Source of the DNA: Tannockella sp964369175
GTDB taxonomy: Bacteria > Bacillota_I > Bacilli_A > Erysipelotrichales > Coprobacillaceae
DNA: 45,878 bases
Assembly (NCBI GenBank): GCA_964369175.1
Contig: CAYJEM010000006.1
Location: 1-45,878 of the forward strand
Direction: 5' to 3'
Part shown: positions 6,771 through 15,662 of the stretch, one piece after another
Layout of the letters: each line of letters starts with the position of its first letter
How positions within the stretch are numbered: the first letter of the stretch is position 1
The notes under the pieces: model-generated
The model's database searches: none
What the model was told of the DNA's origin: nothing
What the model saw: the letters and a program-made list of their open reading frames with translations, nothing else
Made by a program: the position numbers and the translations under genes

Positions 6771-7784
6771 ATGAAAAATATTACAAACATGATTCCTGGA
6801 ATCATAATAACAGTTATTATTGCTATAATAGCATCAATAATAGCTGATTTTATCCCTATGCACTTAATTAGTGCAAGTGTATTTGCATTATTACTTGGTA
6901 TGATATTAAATCCAATACTTTCAAAGTATGCATCATTGAAATCAGGGGTTCAATATGTATCAAAGAAAGTACTACGTATTGCGATTGTATTACTTGGTCT
7001 AACACTGAGCTTTGGTCAAGTATTATCCGTTGGTGGATATTCTTTATTTGTAATGGTATTTACATTATTTGCTGCCTTTGGTGGTGGTTATATTGTTGGT
7101 AAGTTATTTAAAATGAACTGGAAGCTATCAAGTCTAATTTCTGCTGGAACTGGTATTTGTGGTGGTTCTGCAATAGCTGCTATTGCTCCGACAATTGAAG
7201 CAAAAGATCGTGATATTGCTTATGCAATTTCAGCAACATTTATTTTTGATGTCGTTATGGTTATCTTATTTCCAATCATGGGGGAAGCTATCGGTATGAG
7301 TGACATCGGTTTTGGTTTATGGACCGGTACGGCTGTTAACGATACATCAAGTGTTGTCGCTGCTGGCTATGCTTTTAGTGATGCTGCGGGAGCATATGCA
7401 ACGATTGTCAAACTTACTAGAACATTATCTATTATCCCTACCGTGCTAGTATTTTCATATATCCATGCACGTTTGAAATCAAAAGAAGATTCTACTACTA
7501 AAAGAGAGAAAGTAAGTATTAAAAGTATCTTCCCGTATTTTATTTTATTATTTCTAGTAATGGTTGCCATTACTAGTACTGGAATTATTTCACCCGAATT
7601 ATCTAACACGATTAATACAATAAGTAAGTTCTTAATGGTTATGGCATTAGGGGCTATCGGCTTAAAAACAAATTTTAAGGAAACATATTCAGCTGGTTTC
7701 AAGCCAATGTTACATGGGTTTATTATTTCAACTTTAGTTGTAATTGTATCTTTAGTTGCTCAAATTATGTTAGGGCAAATATAA
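6771..7784 (+). CDS. YeiH-family putative anion (sulfate) exporter
   Basis: 337 residues with about ten hydrophobic helices. Family blocks of YeiH/UPF0324 proteins are present: LLGMILNPIL, LLGLTLSFGQ, the conserved SAGTGICGGSAIAAIAPTI, and LWTGTAVNDTSSVVAAG. Members are described as putative sulfate or related exporters in the inner membrane, but the substrate here is inferred from family only. ATG at 6771 is preferred over the upstream ATG at 6735 because GAGAGG lies 6 bases before it; a TATAAT at 6741-6746 would also overlap the longer form. It stands alone on the plus strand. No LysR-type regulator is adjacent, although related loci often have one. Confidence 0.88.
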   Translation: MKNITNMIPGIIITVIIAIIASIIADFIPMHLISASVFALLLGMILNPILSKYASLKSGVQYVSKKVLRIAIVLLGLTLSFGQVLSVGGYSLFVMVFTLFAAFGGGYIVGKLFKMNWKLSSLISAGTGICGGSAIAAIAPTIEAKDRDIAYAISATFIFDVVMVILFPIMGEAIGMSDIGFGLWTGTAVNDTSSVVAAGYAFSDAAGAYATIVKLTRTLSIIPTVLVFSYIHARLKSKEDSTTKREKVSIKSIFPYFILLFLVMVAITSTGIISPELSNTINTISKFLMVMALGAIGLKTNFKETYSAGFKPMLHGFIISTLVVIVSLVAQIMLGQI

Positions 7785-7800
7785 AAGAAAGTATGGACCA

Positions 7801-8402
7801 TGAACTGCACCCCAATAATTGGAGACAATTAGAAAGGGTGTGGTTTTTATATGCCAAAAATAACAAGAGAGCAATAAATAGAGATTTATGAGTTAAGAAA
7901 AAAGATGAATCGATATCAAGCTTTAGCAAAAGATATAAAATAATAGTGGATAGAATAAGTTATCTAGTTAGATTGGTTGATATGCAAGGATATGATGTTT
8001 TAAGAAGTCCAAATTTATTACAGATTAAGGACATGTTAGATAAAGCGTTTAATGGTATTACTTCACTTGAAGTCCTAGTTTTTCATAGTGATCAAGGTTA
8101 GCAATATCAACATCAAAGTTATCAAAGAAGATTAAAGGAATTAAATATTAATCAAAGTATGTCTAGAAAAGGAAATAGTATAGATAATGGTTTAATGGAA
8201 AGCTTCTTTGGCATTTTAAAGTCATAGATGTTTTATGGGTTTGAGAATGATTATAGAAATACTGATGAATTAATAATAGCTATTGATGAATATATAGCTT
8301 AGTCAACTAAGACAAAATTAAAAGGACTAACTCCTGTACAATACAGGAATCAATCCTTAAGTTTAGCCTAATTCAACTTCTCCAAAAATGGGGTTCAGTT
8401 CA
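7801..8402 (+). mobile_element. Degenerate IS3-family (IS150-like) element, internally deleted
   Basis: The ends are imperfect inverted repeats. The left end TGAACTGCACCCCA...TTGGAGA (from 7801) matches the complement of the right end, TGAACTGAACCCCA...TTGGAGA, ending at 8402. At about 600 bp it is far shorter than the usual 1.4-1.5 kb. No clear target duplication is visible. It lies 16 bp after the yeiH stop and 17 bp from the converging PfoR-like gene. Confidence 0.75.
7851..8371 (+). pseudogene. IS150-type transposase remnant
   Basis: An OrfA start (MPKITREQ, then a stop, then YELRKKMNRYQALAKDIK and two stops) is followed by noise. From about 8030 comes the C-terminal part of an OrfB DDE transposase: LDKAFNGITSLEVLVFHSDQG, a TAG where Trp is expected, QYQHQSYQRRLKELNINQSM, SRKGNSIDNGLMESFFGILKS, and LKGLTPVQYRNQSL near the end. 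The second Asp (HSDQG) and the Glu (ESFFG) of the DDE triad can be recognised. At least three TAG stops and small deletions interrupt it, so it cannot be active. Confidence 0.8.
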
Positions 8403-8419
8403 ATTTTGATCCCTACTTT

Positions 8420-9421
8420 TTATAATCTTTCAATCTTTAGATCACCAGATTTAATATAATTTAATTTTACAAAAGCCATGTATATACTATACGTTGCAAG
8501 CAGTGGTAAAAATACTGTAAATAGTAATACAAAAACAATACTTGACGTCCCCATCACTTCAATTGCTTGTAATACTCCAACAAACCCTGCTGTACCCATA
8601 CCAGAACCAATAGCGTTACATTCTAAACCAACAAGCACTGTAGCAATCGGTGCAACAATCACACTTGCAAGAATTGGCGGTAACCAAATTGTTGGTTTCT
8701 TTACAATATTTTTAAACTGTAACATACTTGTTCCAATGCCTACTGCAATCACATCCCCTACTTGATTGTCCTTAGCAGACATAATCGCAAAACCTAGCAT
8801 CTGACAACAACAACCAACAAGCGCAGCACCAGCAACAAGCCCATTTAAATTTAACATAACGCCAATGGCTGCAGATGAAATCGGTGCAGTAAGTGCCATT
8901 CCCATTAATGCTGCTACTACAATCGACATTAAAATCGGTTGTAATTGCATACCTTGATTTATTAACTGAGAAATCCAATTAATAACCATAACAATATAAG
9001 GTGTAGCAAACATTGTAAATATTCCTGCAACGATAATTGATGTAAATGGTACTAGTAGTATATCAATTGGTGTTTTATCTTGAATTAAACGAGTAACTTC
9101 AATTGCTACTAATACTGCAAAGTATGCTGCTATTGGATTTCCACTTGTAATACTTCCTCCAGCAAATGTACCAGCCCCGATTGCTCCAGCAATAACTGCA
9201 GCTATCAAATTAATACCTTTTGCTTGAATTGTATAACCTACACCAATACCAATAGCTGGTCCCATTAAATATGTTGCAATCGTTCCCCATTCAACAAGTT
9301 GTTCAATACCAGTAAATCCCCCGATCTGTTTTAAAATTGTTCCAATAATTAAACTACAAAAAAATCCATATGCCATTCCATTTAAAGAATTAACAATATA
9401 ATTCCCTTTCTTTGACTTCAT
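8420..9421 (-). CDS. PTS EIIC-like membrane protein (PfoR family)
   Basis: 333 residues, almost entirely hydrophobic, with about nine or ten membrane helices and glycine-rich segments (AIAGAIGAGTFAGGSITSG). It matches the PTS_EIIC_2/PfoR family of EIIC-like permeases that lack attached EIIA/EIIB domains. PfoR was named as a regulator of perfringolysin, but the homologues look like transporters; substrate unknown. The ribosome binding site GGAGGGG is 6 bases from ATG. It follows the MATE gene by 10 bp on the same strand, so the two are probably co-transcribed. Confidence 0.8.
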   Translation of the reverse strand: MKSKKGNYIVNSLNGMAYGFFCSLIIGTILKQIGGFTGIEQLVEWGTIATYLMGPAIGIGVGYTIQAKGINLIAAVIAGAIGAGTFAGGSITSGNPIAAYFAVLVAIEVTRLIQDKTPIDILLVPFTSIIVAGIFTMFATPYIVMVINWISQLINQGMQLQPILMSIVVAALMGMALTAPISSAAIGVMLNLNGLVAGAALVGCCCQMLGFAIMSAKDNQVGDVIAVGIGTSMLQFKNIVKKPTIWLPPILASVIVAPIATVLVGLECNAIGSGMGTAGFVGVLQAIEVMGTSSIVFVLLFTVFLPLLATYSIYMAFVKLNYIKSGDLKIERL

Positions 9422-9431
9422 TATACCCCTC

Positions 9432-10784
9432 CTATGTTAGTGTAATATTTTTTACCCATTTCCCCTTTTTAAAGAAATAGATAGCTGCAAACATCTTAAT
9501 TATATCTAAACTTTCTACAATTATATATAGTGTTACTAGTGGTAGTCCAGTATAAATAGAAAGTACTGTTGATACTAGTACACCACCTAACCATAAAAAG
9601 CCCGCATCTAAGAATAACGTTGAAACTGTATCCCCACCCGCTCGCAAAACAAAAAATACACATACATTGACAACGTAAAATAAAATCATAAATGACTTTA
9701 CTCGTAGCAAGATTGTAATCGTATTACGGATTGTTTGATCAACGTTATAGAAGTTTGGAATATAAGCTGCTGCAATTACGCAAATTATACCAAGAACCAG
9801 AGCAACAAGCAAGCCAAAAAAGATTAACTTAATCGCATTATCTCTTGCTTCATCTAGTTGATTAGCACCAAGTCTTTTGCCTACCATAATCGCTATTGCT
9901 GAAGAAAGTCCTGCAAATACAATAAATAGTATATTTGTAACTGTATCAACAACAGATATAGCAGCAACTAAATATTCATCGCATCGTATGTATGATGTAA
10001 ACACCATTGCTAGACCAATTGAAAATAATACTTCATTAATCGTTAATGGAAAAGCTTTTTTCAACATAGAAGCCATCAGTTGCATATTTGGTTTAACAAT
10101 ACCTAGTATATCAATCTTAAAAAAATGGCGCTTACAAGCAATTATAACAAGATAAATAGTTGCTTCTACAACACGTGCAACAACTGTTGCAATTGCTGCA
10201 CCTTGTATACCTAGTTCAGGAAAACCAAAATTTCCAAATATCAAGCAATAATTTAATAATGTATTTATAGCCACTGCAATGATTCCCACTTTTAGTTGAA
10301 TAGAATTTATTCCAACTGAACGCAGTGCCATAATACAAGCAAAAGAAATCCCAAATGGAATATATGTATAACGAGCATACTCTATATAGCTCATTGCCTC
10401 ATTTACAATTTCTGGCGTTGTGGTAAATAATTGAATCACAGTTTTAGGCATTATAAATAAAACAATCGTAAACAATGCTCCTATAAGCAATACCCATAAC
10501 ATAGACATATTAAATACTTCTTGACACTTTTCACTCTTTTTTGCACCATAATATTGTGCAATATATATCCCAGCTGCTCCGCATGCCCCAAATAATGTCG
10601 AATTAAATATCAAGTAAAAACGATTTGCAACAGTTACTGATGTTAGTGCAATTCCACCAATGGTACCAATCATAATATTATCTATTAAATTTACAAATGA
10701 TGTAATAAACTGTTGTAACATAATCGGTAATGCAATTGATAATGTTTCTCTATAAAATTGTCTTGTCCCTATTAATCTTTTCAT
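9432..10784 (-). CDS. MATE family efflux transporter
   Basis: 450 residues with about twelve membrane helices in two homologous halves. It has MATE/DinF-type blocks such as LSIALPIMLQQFITSFVNLIDNIMIG near the start (given here only as the helix pair at residues 14-38), AAGIYIAQYYGAK and a matching region in the second half (SSAIAIMVGKRLGANQ). Members export cationic compounds by Na+ or H+ antiport. ATG at 10784 is chosen over an earlier in-frame start at 10814 because GGGG lies 8 bases upstream and the longer form would enter the tRNA terminator. First gene of a unit with the PfoR-like permease. Confidence 0.93.
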   Translation of the reverse strand: MKRLIGTRQFYRETLSIALPIMLQQFITSFVNLIDNIMIGTIGGIALTSVTVANRFYLIFNSTLFGACGAAGIYIAQYYGAKKSEKCQEVFNMSMLWVLLIGALFTIVLFIMPKTVIQLFTTTPEIVNEAMSYIEYARYTYIPFGISFACIMALRSVGINSIQLKVGIIAVAINTLLNYCLIFGNFGFPELGIQGAAIATVVARVVEATIYLVIIACKRHFFKIDILGIVKPNMQLMASMLKKAFPLTINEVLFSIGLAMVFTSYIRCDEYLVAAISVVDTVTNILFIVFAGLSSAIAIMVGKRLGANQLDEARDNAIKLIFFGLLVALVLGIICVIAAAYIPNFYNVDQTIRNTITILLRVKSFMILFYVVNVCVFFVLRAGGDTVSTLFLDAGFLWLGGVLVSTVLSIYTGLPLVTLYIIVESLDIIKMFAAIYFFKKGKWVKNITLT

Positions 10785-10803
10785 ATGTTTATCCCCTAAT
10801 ATA

Positions 10804-10825
10804 TTAAAAAACACCTTACGGTGTT
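10804..10825 (-). terminator. Terminator of the tRNA operon
   Basis: AACACC (10810-10815) pairs with GGTGTT (10820-10825) around a 4-base loop, followed on the minus strand by TTTTTAAT. It lies 12 bases after the tRNA-Ala CCA end. Confidence 0.8.
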
Positions 10826-10836
10826 ATCTTCTAATA

Positions 10837-10912
10837 TGGTGGAGCCAAGCGGGATCGAACCGCTGACCCCCTGCGTGCAAGGCAGGTGCTCTCCCAGCTG
10901 AGCTATGGCCCC
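10837..10912 (-). tRNA. tRNA-Ala(UGC)
   Basis: Read on the minus strand: acceptor GGGGCCA...TGGCTCC, D-arm AGCTCAGCTGGGAGAGC, anticodon loop CTTGCAC, T-arm GTTCGATCC, encoded CCA. The length is 76 bases. The anticodon TGC gives alanine. It is the last gene of a three-tRNA operon. Confidence 0.96.
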
Positions 10913-10927
10913 AAATCAAAATATTTA

Positions 10928-11004
<77 letters not shown>

Positions 11005-11028
11005 ATAAATATAGGTGCATTTAATTAA

Positions 11029-11105
<77 letters not shown>

Positions 11106-11124
11106 ATCAATTAACTGCCCTAAC

Positions 11125-11153
11125 ATAATAACATGCACTATAGACTTAGTCAA
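11125..11153 (-). promoter_or_regulatory. tRNA operon promoter
   Basis: The -35 TTGACT (11148-11153), a 17-base spacer and -10 TATTAT (11125-11130) on the minus strand. The -35 overlaps the last codons and stop of the upstream amidase gene. Confidence 0.75.
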
Positions 11154-11838
11154 TACTTTTTATGTCACTTTTATGAAAATTTTTTAAACCTTCTACAATT
11201 GACTTTGCAAGCTTAATTTGATGAGTTGAGTTTACTAGTTGACCACGCTCATTACTATTAGTTATAAAGCCACATTCAATAAGTACACCCGTCGTTTTCG
11301 TTGCTCGTAAAACCCGAAATGATGAGCCTGATATTTGCTTTTTAGTATTTGTTACCAACTTCATACTTTCATGTATATTACTAGCAAGAATTTTTCCTAA
11401 CTCACTATTTTGATAATAAAACACTTGTGATCCCCAAGCACTTGATGAAACAGAAGCATTCATGTGAATACTTATTAAATAATCTGCTTGAAATTCATCA
11501 ATCTTATTAACTCGTAAGTACATATCATCATCTTTGGAATATAAGTAATCACGGTTTGTCATATCGTGATCATCATAGCGTGTCATATAAACAGTTGCTC
11601 CAGCAGCTTCAAGTTCTGCTTTTAAATGCAAGCTAACTTCCAAATTTAATTCATCTTCATTTACGTTACCAACTATTGCGCCATTATCAAGTCCACCATG
11701 TCCAGGGTCTATGACTACTTTTACATCTTGTAATGGTAAAACAAATGCAATTGTTTCAAAGCTAGTGTCATCACTAATTGAATTTAACATCACTGTCAAA
11801 AGTAAACACAATACGTTTAATATAATTATTCGCTTCAT
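11146..11838 (-). CDS. N-acetylmuramoyl-L-alanine amidase (CwlD-like)
   Basis: Cleaves the bond between muramic acid and the peptide stem in peptidoglycan. 230 residues: a hydrophobic N-terminal helix (residues 4-20) acting as signal or anchor, then one Amidase_3 domain. The zinc ligands are visible: H47 in DPGHGG, the Glu in NEDELNL (residues 60-66), and H125 in SIHMNA. The catalytic Glu is in VLIECGF. There is no SH3 or LysM wall-binding domain, as in CwlD, the enzyme that forms muramic lactam in spore cortex. Whether this organism sporulates is unknown, so a general wall-remodelling role is equally possible. Ribosome binding site AGGTGAG. Confidence 0.9.
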   Translation of the reverse strand: MKRIIILNVLCLLLTVMLNSISDDTSFETIAFVLPLQDVKVVIDPGHGGLDNGAIVGNVNEDELNLEVSLHLKAELEAAGATVYMTRYDDHDMTNRDYLYSKDDDMYLRVNKIDEFQADYLISIHMNASVSSSAWGSQVFYYQNSELGKILASNIHESMKLVTNTKKQISGSSFRVLRATKTTGVLIECGFITNSNERGQLVNSTHQIKLAKSIVEGLKNFHKSDIKSID

Positions 11839-11887
11839 TATCTCACCTAACGTACTGTATGCATTACATCTATAAATTATGAATATA

Positions 11888-11917
11888 CAAAAAGTACAAA
11901 CGAATATTGTTTGTACT
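11888..11917 (-). terminator. Terminator after the HAD gene
   Basis: AGTACAAAC (11893-11901) pairs with GTTTGTACT (11909-11917), followed by TTTTTGT on the minus strand, directly after the HAD stop codon. Confidence 0.8.
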
Positions 11918-12544
11918 CTACTTCAATGTTGTTTCAATATCCTCTACAGTCTCAAATATATACGTAGGATTATCAATCCCAGTCATATCAAAATTACCCC
12001 ATTTTACTAATCCAAAGTCAACACCAGCATTGTTACAGCATACATAATCACCAATGGTATCACCTAAGTACAATACTTCGTCTTTCTTTAACTGTAATTT
12101 ATCAAGTGCTTTTAAAATTGGTTCTGGATGTGGTTTATGTTCTATTGTATCATCTGCTAATATTACAACTTCCATATAGTCATCTAATCCTGATTTAATA
12201 AAGTCAACTTCATATTGCTCTCTAAATTTTGAACTAACAATTCCTTGTCGATATTTTGGAGCCAAGTTTTTGATAACAGTGTCAATTCCCTCAAACAATG
12301 TAGCTCCATCTGGATATTCATTTACATATTTCACCCAACGGGCATACGTTGCTTCCTTGTCTTTGATTCCTAGTTTTTCCATTACCATCATTCCTTGCAT
12401 ACCGGCATATTGAACTACTTGTTCGTAGGTCCATATTTCACCTAGTTCTTCTTCAATGATTTTTAACAATGGAATCATATTCATTTTTGCAGTATCTAAT
12501 ACTGTTCCATCAATATCATACAAAATCGCCTTGTATTTACTCAT
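11918..12544 (-). CDS. HAD-superfamily phosphatase (phosphoglycolate phosphatase-like)
   Basis: 208 residues. HAD motifs are in order: motif I YDIDGTVLDT (nucleophile D10, acid/base D12), motif II SSK, motif III lysine in EHKPHPEP, and motif IV LGDTIGD. A helical cap lies between residues 15 and 85, as in subfamily IA. It overlaps the DUF1667 stop by 8 bp and ends the redox operon. I therefore infer a phosphate ester substrate tied to that pathway, such as glycerol 3-phosphate or phosphoglycolate, but specificity cannot be read from sequence. The ribosome binding site is AAAGGAGG. Confidence 0.87.
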   Translation of the reverse strand: MSKYKAILYDIDGTVLDTAKMNMIPLLKIIEEELGEIWTYEQVVQYAGMQGMMVMEKLGIKDKEATYARWVKYVNEYPDGATLFEGIDTVIKNLAPKYRQGIVSSKFREQYEVDFIKSGLDDYMEVVILADDTIEHKPHPEPILKALDKLQLKKDEVLYLGDTIGDYVCCNNAGVDFGLVKWGNFDMTGIDNPTYIFETVEDIETTLK

Positions 12545-12902
12545 TCTTTGTTACCTCCTTTGTAACGATTACATCAATTTTTGTATTTGCAACATTTTTT
12601 ATAACAACATCTCCAATAGCTAAGGGCGAAATAGCTTTAGATTTGTTTATTATCTTCATTACATCCATAATTTTATCTTTTGGTACTTCACCATTTGTTT
12701 TTACAGATGTTATTGGGACACCTCCACCGACTACTTTAATAGTTGATGTAACAATTCTGGTTGGATTATTACATTCTTTAATCGCATATTCTTTCCCACG
12801 ATTACACTTATTACCTTTAACTTGTATTTCATTGTCTTGATGGTGAACTTCTAACAAACACCCTAAAGGACAACGAATACATATGAGTTCTTTTATTTCC
12901 AT
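12537..12902 (-). CDS. DUF1667 protein, likely iron-sulfur subunit of GlpAB-like complex
   Basis: 121 residues matching DUF1667. The N-terminal CIRCPLGCLLEV and a following KGNKCNRGKEYA segment give a cysteine set (C-x2-C-x3-C...C) that could bind a metal or Fe-S cluster. Conserved NPTRIVTSTIKV and GEVPKDKIMDVMK follow. In many Firmicutes this protein is encoded with the GlpA-like and GlpB-like flavoproteins, exactly as here. It probably forms a third subunit of that oxidoreductase. It lies 1 bp after the GlpB-like gene and overlaps the HAD gene. Cluster binding is inference. Confidence 0.87.
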   Translation of the reverse strand: MEIKELICIRCPLGCLLEVHHQDNEIQVKGNKCNRGKEYAIKECNNPTRIVTSTIKVVGGGVPITSVKTNGEVPKDKIMDVMKIINKSKAISPLAIGDVVIKNVANTKIDVIVTKEVTKNE

Positions 12903-12903
12903 A

Positions 12904-14160
12904 CTATCTATCCTCTACATATATGTGTATATTTTTTATTGGATTATATTGTTCAACTTGACCTTTAGTAATTTGGATTTCTTCCATCTCACCTGGTGTA
13001 AGAATTCTTTTATTTCTAGTTATTATGACCTCACCGTCTACTTCAACTACAACCTTTACATTCTTATAAACCCTGTCAACACGATAACGTAGTACTTGCT
13101 TATCAATATTTGTTGTATCAATAATATGAGGTACTACATATCGAATAGCACTGCCACAAGAAATAGTTATTCCGTGGTTCGTTGAGCGATTATGTATCAC
13201 TTTAATAGCAGCATTTTTTCCAGCTAGATAAGCCTCTTGACTCACATAATCTACAACGTCGTGTACATGTAATACATTTCCACATGCATAAATTCCTTCA
13301 ACACTTGTTTCTAGTAGATGGTTAACAATTGGTCCTCCAGTTGTTGGGTCAATTAAAATCCCTAACTTTTTTGAAAGTTCATTTTCAGGAAGCAGTCCTA
13401 CCGATAACAATAATGTATCACACTGTATTATTTGTTCCGTTTCAAGAATTGGTTGTTTATTATCATCAACTTGAGCAATAACTACCGCTTCTACTCTTTT
13501 ATTACCAATAATATCAACTACTGTATGACTTAATAATAACGGGATTGAAAAATCATCTAGACATTGTACGATATTTCGATTCAAACCACTTGAATACGGT
13601 TGAAGTTCAACAACTGCTTTAACCGTGCTACCCTCTAAGGTCATTCTTCTAGCCATAATAAGACCTATATCCCCTGAGCCCAAAATCACAACTTCTTTTC
13701 CTGGGAGATAACCATCAATATTCACTAGATGTTGGGCACTACCAGCACTATACACTCCTGCAGGGCGGCTACCTGGAAGTGCTAATTGTCCACGTGATCG
13801 CTCACGGCAACCCATGCATAAAATAATTGTCTTTGCAATTATTTTATATATTCCATCAGTTTGATTTATAACAGTAATAGTTTTATCCTCTATGTTATGA
13901 ACCATTGAATCCAAGCGATACTCAATCTTCTTTTTATGAATCAAATCAATATACTTTTGACTATATTCTGGGCCAGTTAACTCTTCATTAAATGTATGTA
14001 ATCCAAAACCATTATGAATACACTGATTTAAGATACCACCTAGCTCACTTGCTCTTTCAAGAATAACAATATTTGTAGCACCATTTTCCTTTGCACCTAG
14101 GGCAGCAGCCAATCCAGCAGGACCGCCTCCAATTATGACAACATCATAGTTTTCCATCAT
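12904..14160 (-). CDS. FAD/NAD(P)-dependent oxidoreductase (GlpB/HcnB-like)
   Basis: 418 residues. An FAD-binding Rossmann motif, IIGGGPAGLAAALGA, lies near the start and a second dinucleotide fold, VVILGSGDIGLIMARR, at about residue 180. CMGCRERSRG between them has two cysteines. It is a pyridine nucleotide-disulfide oxidoreductase-like flavoprotein of the type encoded next to GlpA-like dehydrogenases. I infer that it passes electrons from the GlpA-like subunit to NAD(P) or another acceptor. ATG at 14158-14160 is chosen because AAAGGAG lies 7 bases upstream; the frame extends to a GTG at 14166. Overlaps the upstream gene by 17 bp. Confidence 0.88.
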   Translation of the reverse strand: MMENYDVVIIGGGPAGLAAALGAKENGATNIVILERASELGGILNQCIHNGFGLHTFNEELTGPEYSQKYIDLIHKKKIEYRLDSMVHNIEDKTITVINQTDGIYKIIAKTIILCMGCRERSRGQLALPGSRPAGVYSAGSAQHLVNIDGYLPGKEVVILGSGDIGLIMARRMTLEGSTVKAVVELQPYSSGLNRNIVQCLDDFSIPLLLSHTVVDIIGNKRVEAVVIAQVDDNKQPILETEQIIQCDTLLLSVGLLPENELSKKLGILIDPTTGGPIVNHLLETSVEGIYACGNVLHVHDVVDYVSQEAYLAGKNAAIKVIHNRSTNHGITISCGSAIRYVVPHIIDTTNIDKQVLRYRVDRVYKNVKVVVEVDGEVIITRNKRILTPGEMEEIQITKGQVEQYNPIKNIHIYVEDR

Positions 14161-15586
14161 CGACACACTCCTTTAGTTTTTCTACAACAATATTTGATCC
14201 TTGGTATGATTTATTTATACAAGCAATACTTACTCCTTCTTCTCTAGACACTATCTTTAATATCTTTGGCATACAAAAGCCACCCTGACATCTTCCGGCC
14301 ATTGTACGAACTCTTCTTTTAAGCCCATCTAGTGATGTTGCTTTTAAAGGACTATGCATAGCATCTATTATTTCACCTTCACTTATCATTTCACAACGAC
14401 AGACTATGTTTCCATACGTTGGATTCTCTTTAATATATTGATTTCTTGTAACCTCATCAAGTTTTTCCAAATGAATGATTCCTTTACGGGTTTTATTATA
14501 TTTTTCTTTTTTTACTGGTTGTTCCCTTTTTACAATCATGTCTTTAATCATCTCCCCAATAGCTGGAGAAGCAGTTAGACCAGGTGATTCAATACCAATA
14601 CAGTCAATAAAATGGTCAACTGTCTCTTGAATAATAAATTCATGACCTATTTGATGTGCACGCAAACCAGAAAAAGTGGTAATTACTGGTAATGGTAAAT
14701 TATTAATTGCACGACTTGCTGTCTTTTTAATATTTTGTAACTGTAATGATGTAGTTGATAAATTTTCTTTATCTTCAATATCACTTGCAGTAGGTCCTAC
14801 AAGAATATTTCCATGCACAGATGGTGCCACTAAAACACCTTTTCCGAACTTTGTAGGACTTTGAAAGATAGTTTGTTTTACATAACCATCAATATTTTTA
14901 TCAAGTAAATAGTATTCCCCTTTACGTGCAATAATTGTTACATTATCATCACTTACTTGATTATGTATATAATCACCATATATACCACTAGCATTAATAA
15001 CCCAACGACTATGGTATTCATTATTTGTTGTTTTTATAACCCAATAATCTTGTTCCTTTTTTACTGTTTTAACTTCCTGATTAAAATGAAAATCGCTACC
15101 ATTACTAGCTGCATTTTCTGCCATTGCTAGATTTAAAGTAAATGGACAAATTATCCCAGCAGTTGGCGCATATAATGCCATAATCGCATCTTTAGATACA
15201 TTTGGTTCAAGTTCTTGCAATCTATCTTTATCAATAATTTCAAGCTTTTCAACACCATTTTGTATTCCTTGTTGATATAATTTATCAAGAATTGATGTGT
15301 CATCATCCTTAAGACAAACAACTAATGATCCATTTTGTGCAAATGGAATATCTAATTGTTTGGCAAGCTTTGGCATCATACGATTCCCTTGAACATTTAA
15401 TTTTGCCATCAAACTACCTGGTTTAGCATCATATCCAGCATGAACAATTCCACTATTGGCTTTTGATGTTCCACAACATACATCTTCATATTTTTCTAAT
15501 ACTGCAATTTGTAACTGATACTTTGATAATTCTCTAGCACAGGCACTACCGCAAACCCCTGCACCTATGATTACAACATCGTACAT
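14144..15586 (-). CDS. GlpA-like FAD-dependent glycerol-3-phosphate dehydrogenase
   Basis: 480 residues. An N-terminal FAD site, VVIIGAGVCGSACARELS, is followed by a DAO-type oxidoreductase domain (GTSKANSGIVHAGYDAKPG). The C-terminal BFD-like [2Fe-2S] domain has CRC, then RCQGGFC. This is the layout of the GlpA-type protein found in three-gene sets with a GlpB-like flavoprotein and DUF1667. The usual assignment is oxidation of glycerol 3-phosphate to dihydroxyacetone phosphate, though family members can act on other 2-hydroxy substrates. First gene of the four-gene operon; ribosome binding site GAGGAGG. No glycerol kinase or facilitator is adjacent, which leaves the substrate open. Confidence 0.87.
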   Translation of the reverse strand: MYDVVIIGAGVCGSACARELSKYQLQIAVLEKYEDVCCGTSKANSGIVHAGYDAKPGSLMAKLNVQGNRMMPKLAKQLDIPFAQNGSLVVCLKDDDTSILDKLYQQGIQNGVEKLEIIDKDRLQELEPNVSKDAIMALYAPTAGIICPFTLNLAMAENAASNGSDFHFNQEVKTVKKEQDYWVIKTTNNEYHSRWVINASGIYGDYIHNQVSDDNVTIIARKGEYYLLDKNIDGYVKQTIFQSPTKFGKGVLVAPSVHGNILVGPTASDIEDKENLSTTSLQLQNIKKTASRAINNLPLPVITTFSGLRAHQIGHEFIIQETVDHFIDCIGIESPGLTASPAIGEMIKDMIVKREQPVKKEKYNKTRKGIIHLEKLDEVTRNQYIKENPTYGNIVCRCEMISEGEIIDAMHSPLKATSLDGLKRRVRTMAGRCQGGFCMPKILKIVSREEGVSIACINKSYQGSNIVVEKLKECVDDGKL

Positions 15587-15640
15587 GGCTCTTCCTCCTC
15601 GTATATATCTTCATCATATCATATTTATATTTAAATATAA

Positions 15641-15662
15641 GAAAAAGATATCCTAGATATCT
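15641..15662 (-). terminator. Terminator after the DUF3842 gene
   Basis: AGATATC (15646-15652) pairs with GATATCT (15656-15662) around CTA, followed by TTTTTCTT on the minus strand. It overlaps the gene's stop codon. Confidence 0.65.

Noticed and set aside
7851..8371. TAG read as an amino acid in the IS transposase (all three clear stops in its OrfB part are TAG)
   Set aside because: TAG ends several intact genes here (for example the DUF3842 and DUF2974 genes), and the element also has TAA stops and deletions, so ordinary decay explains it.
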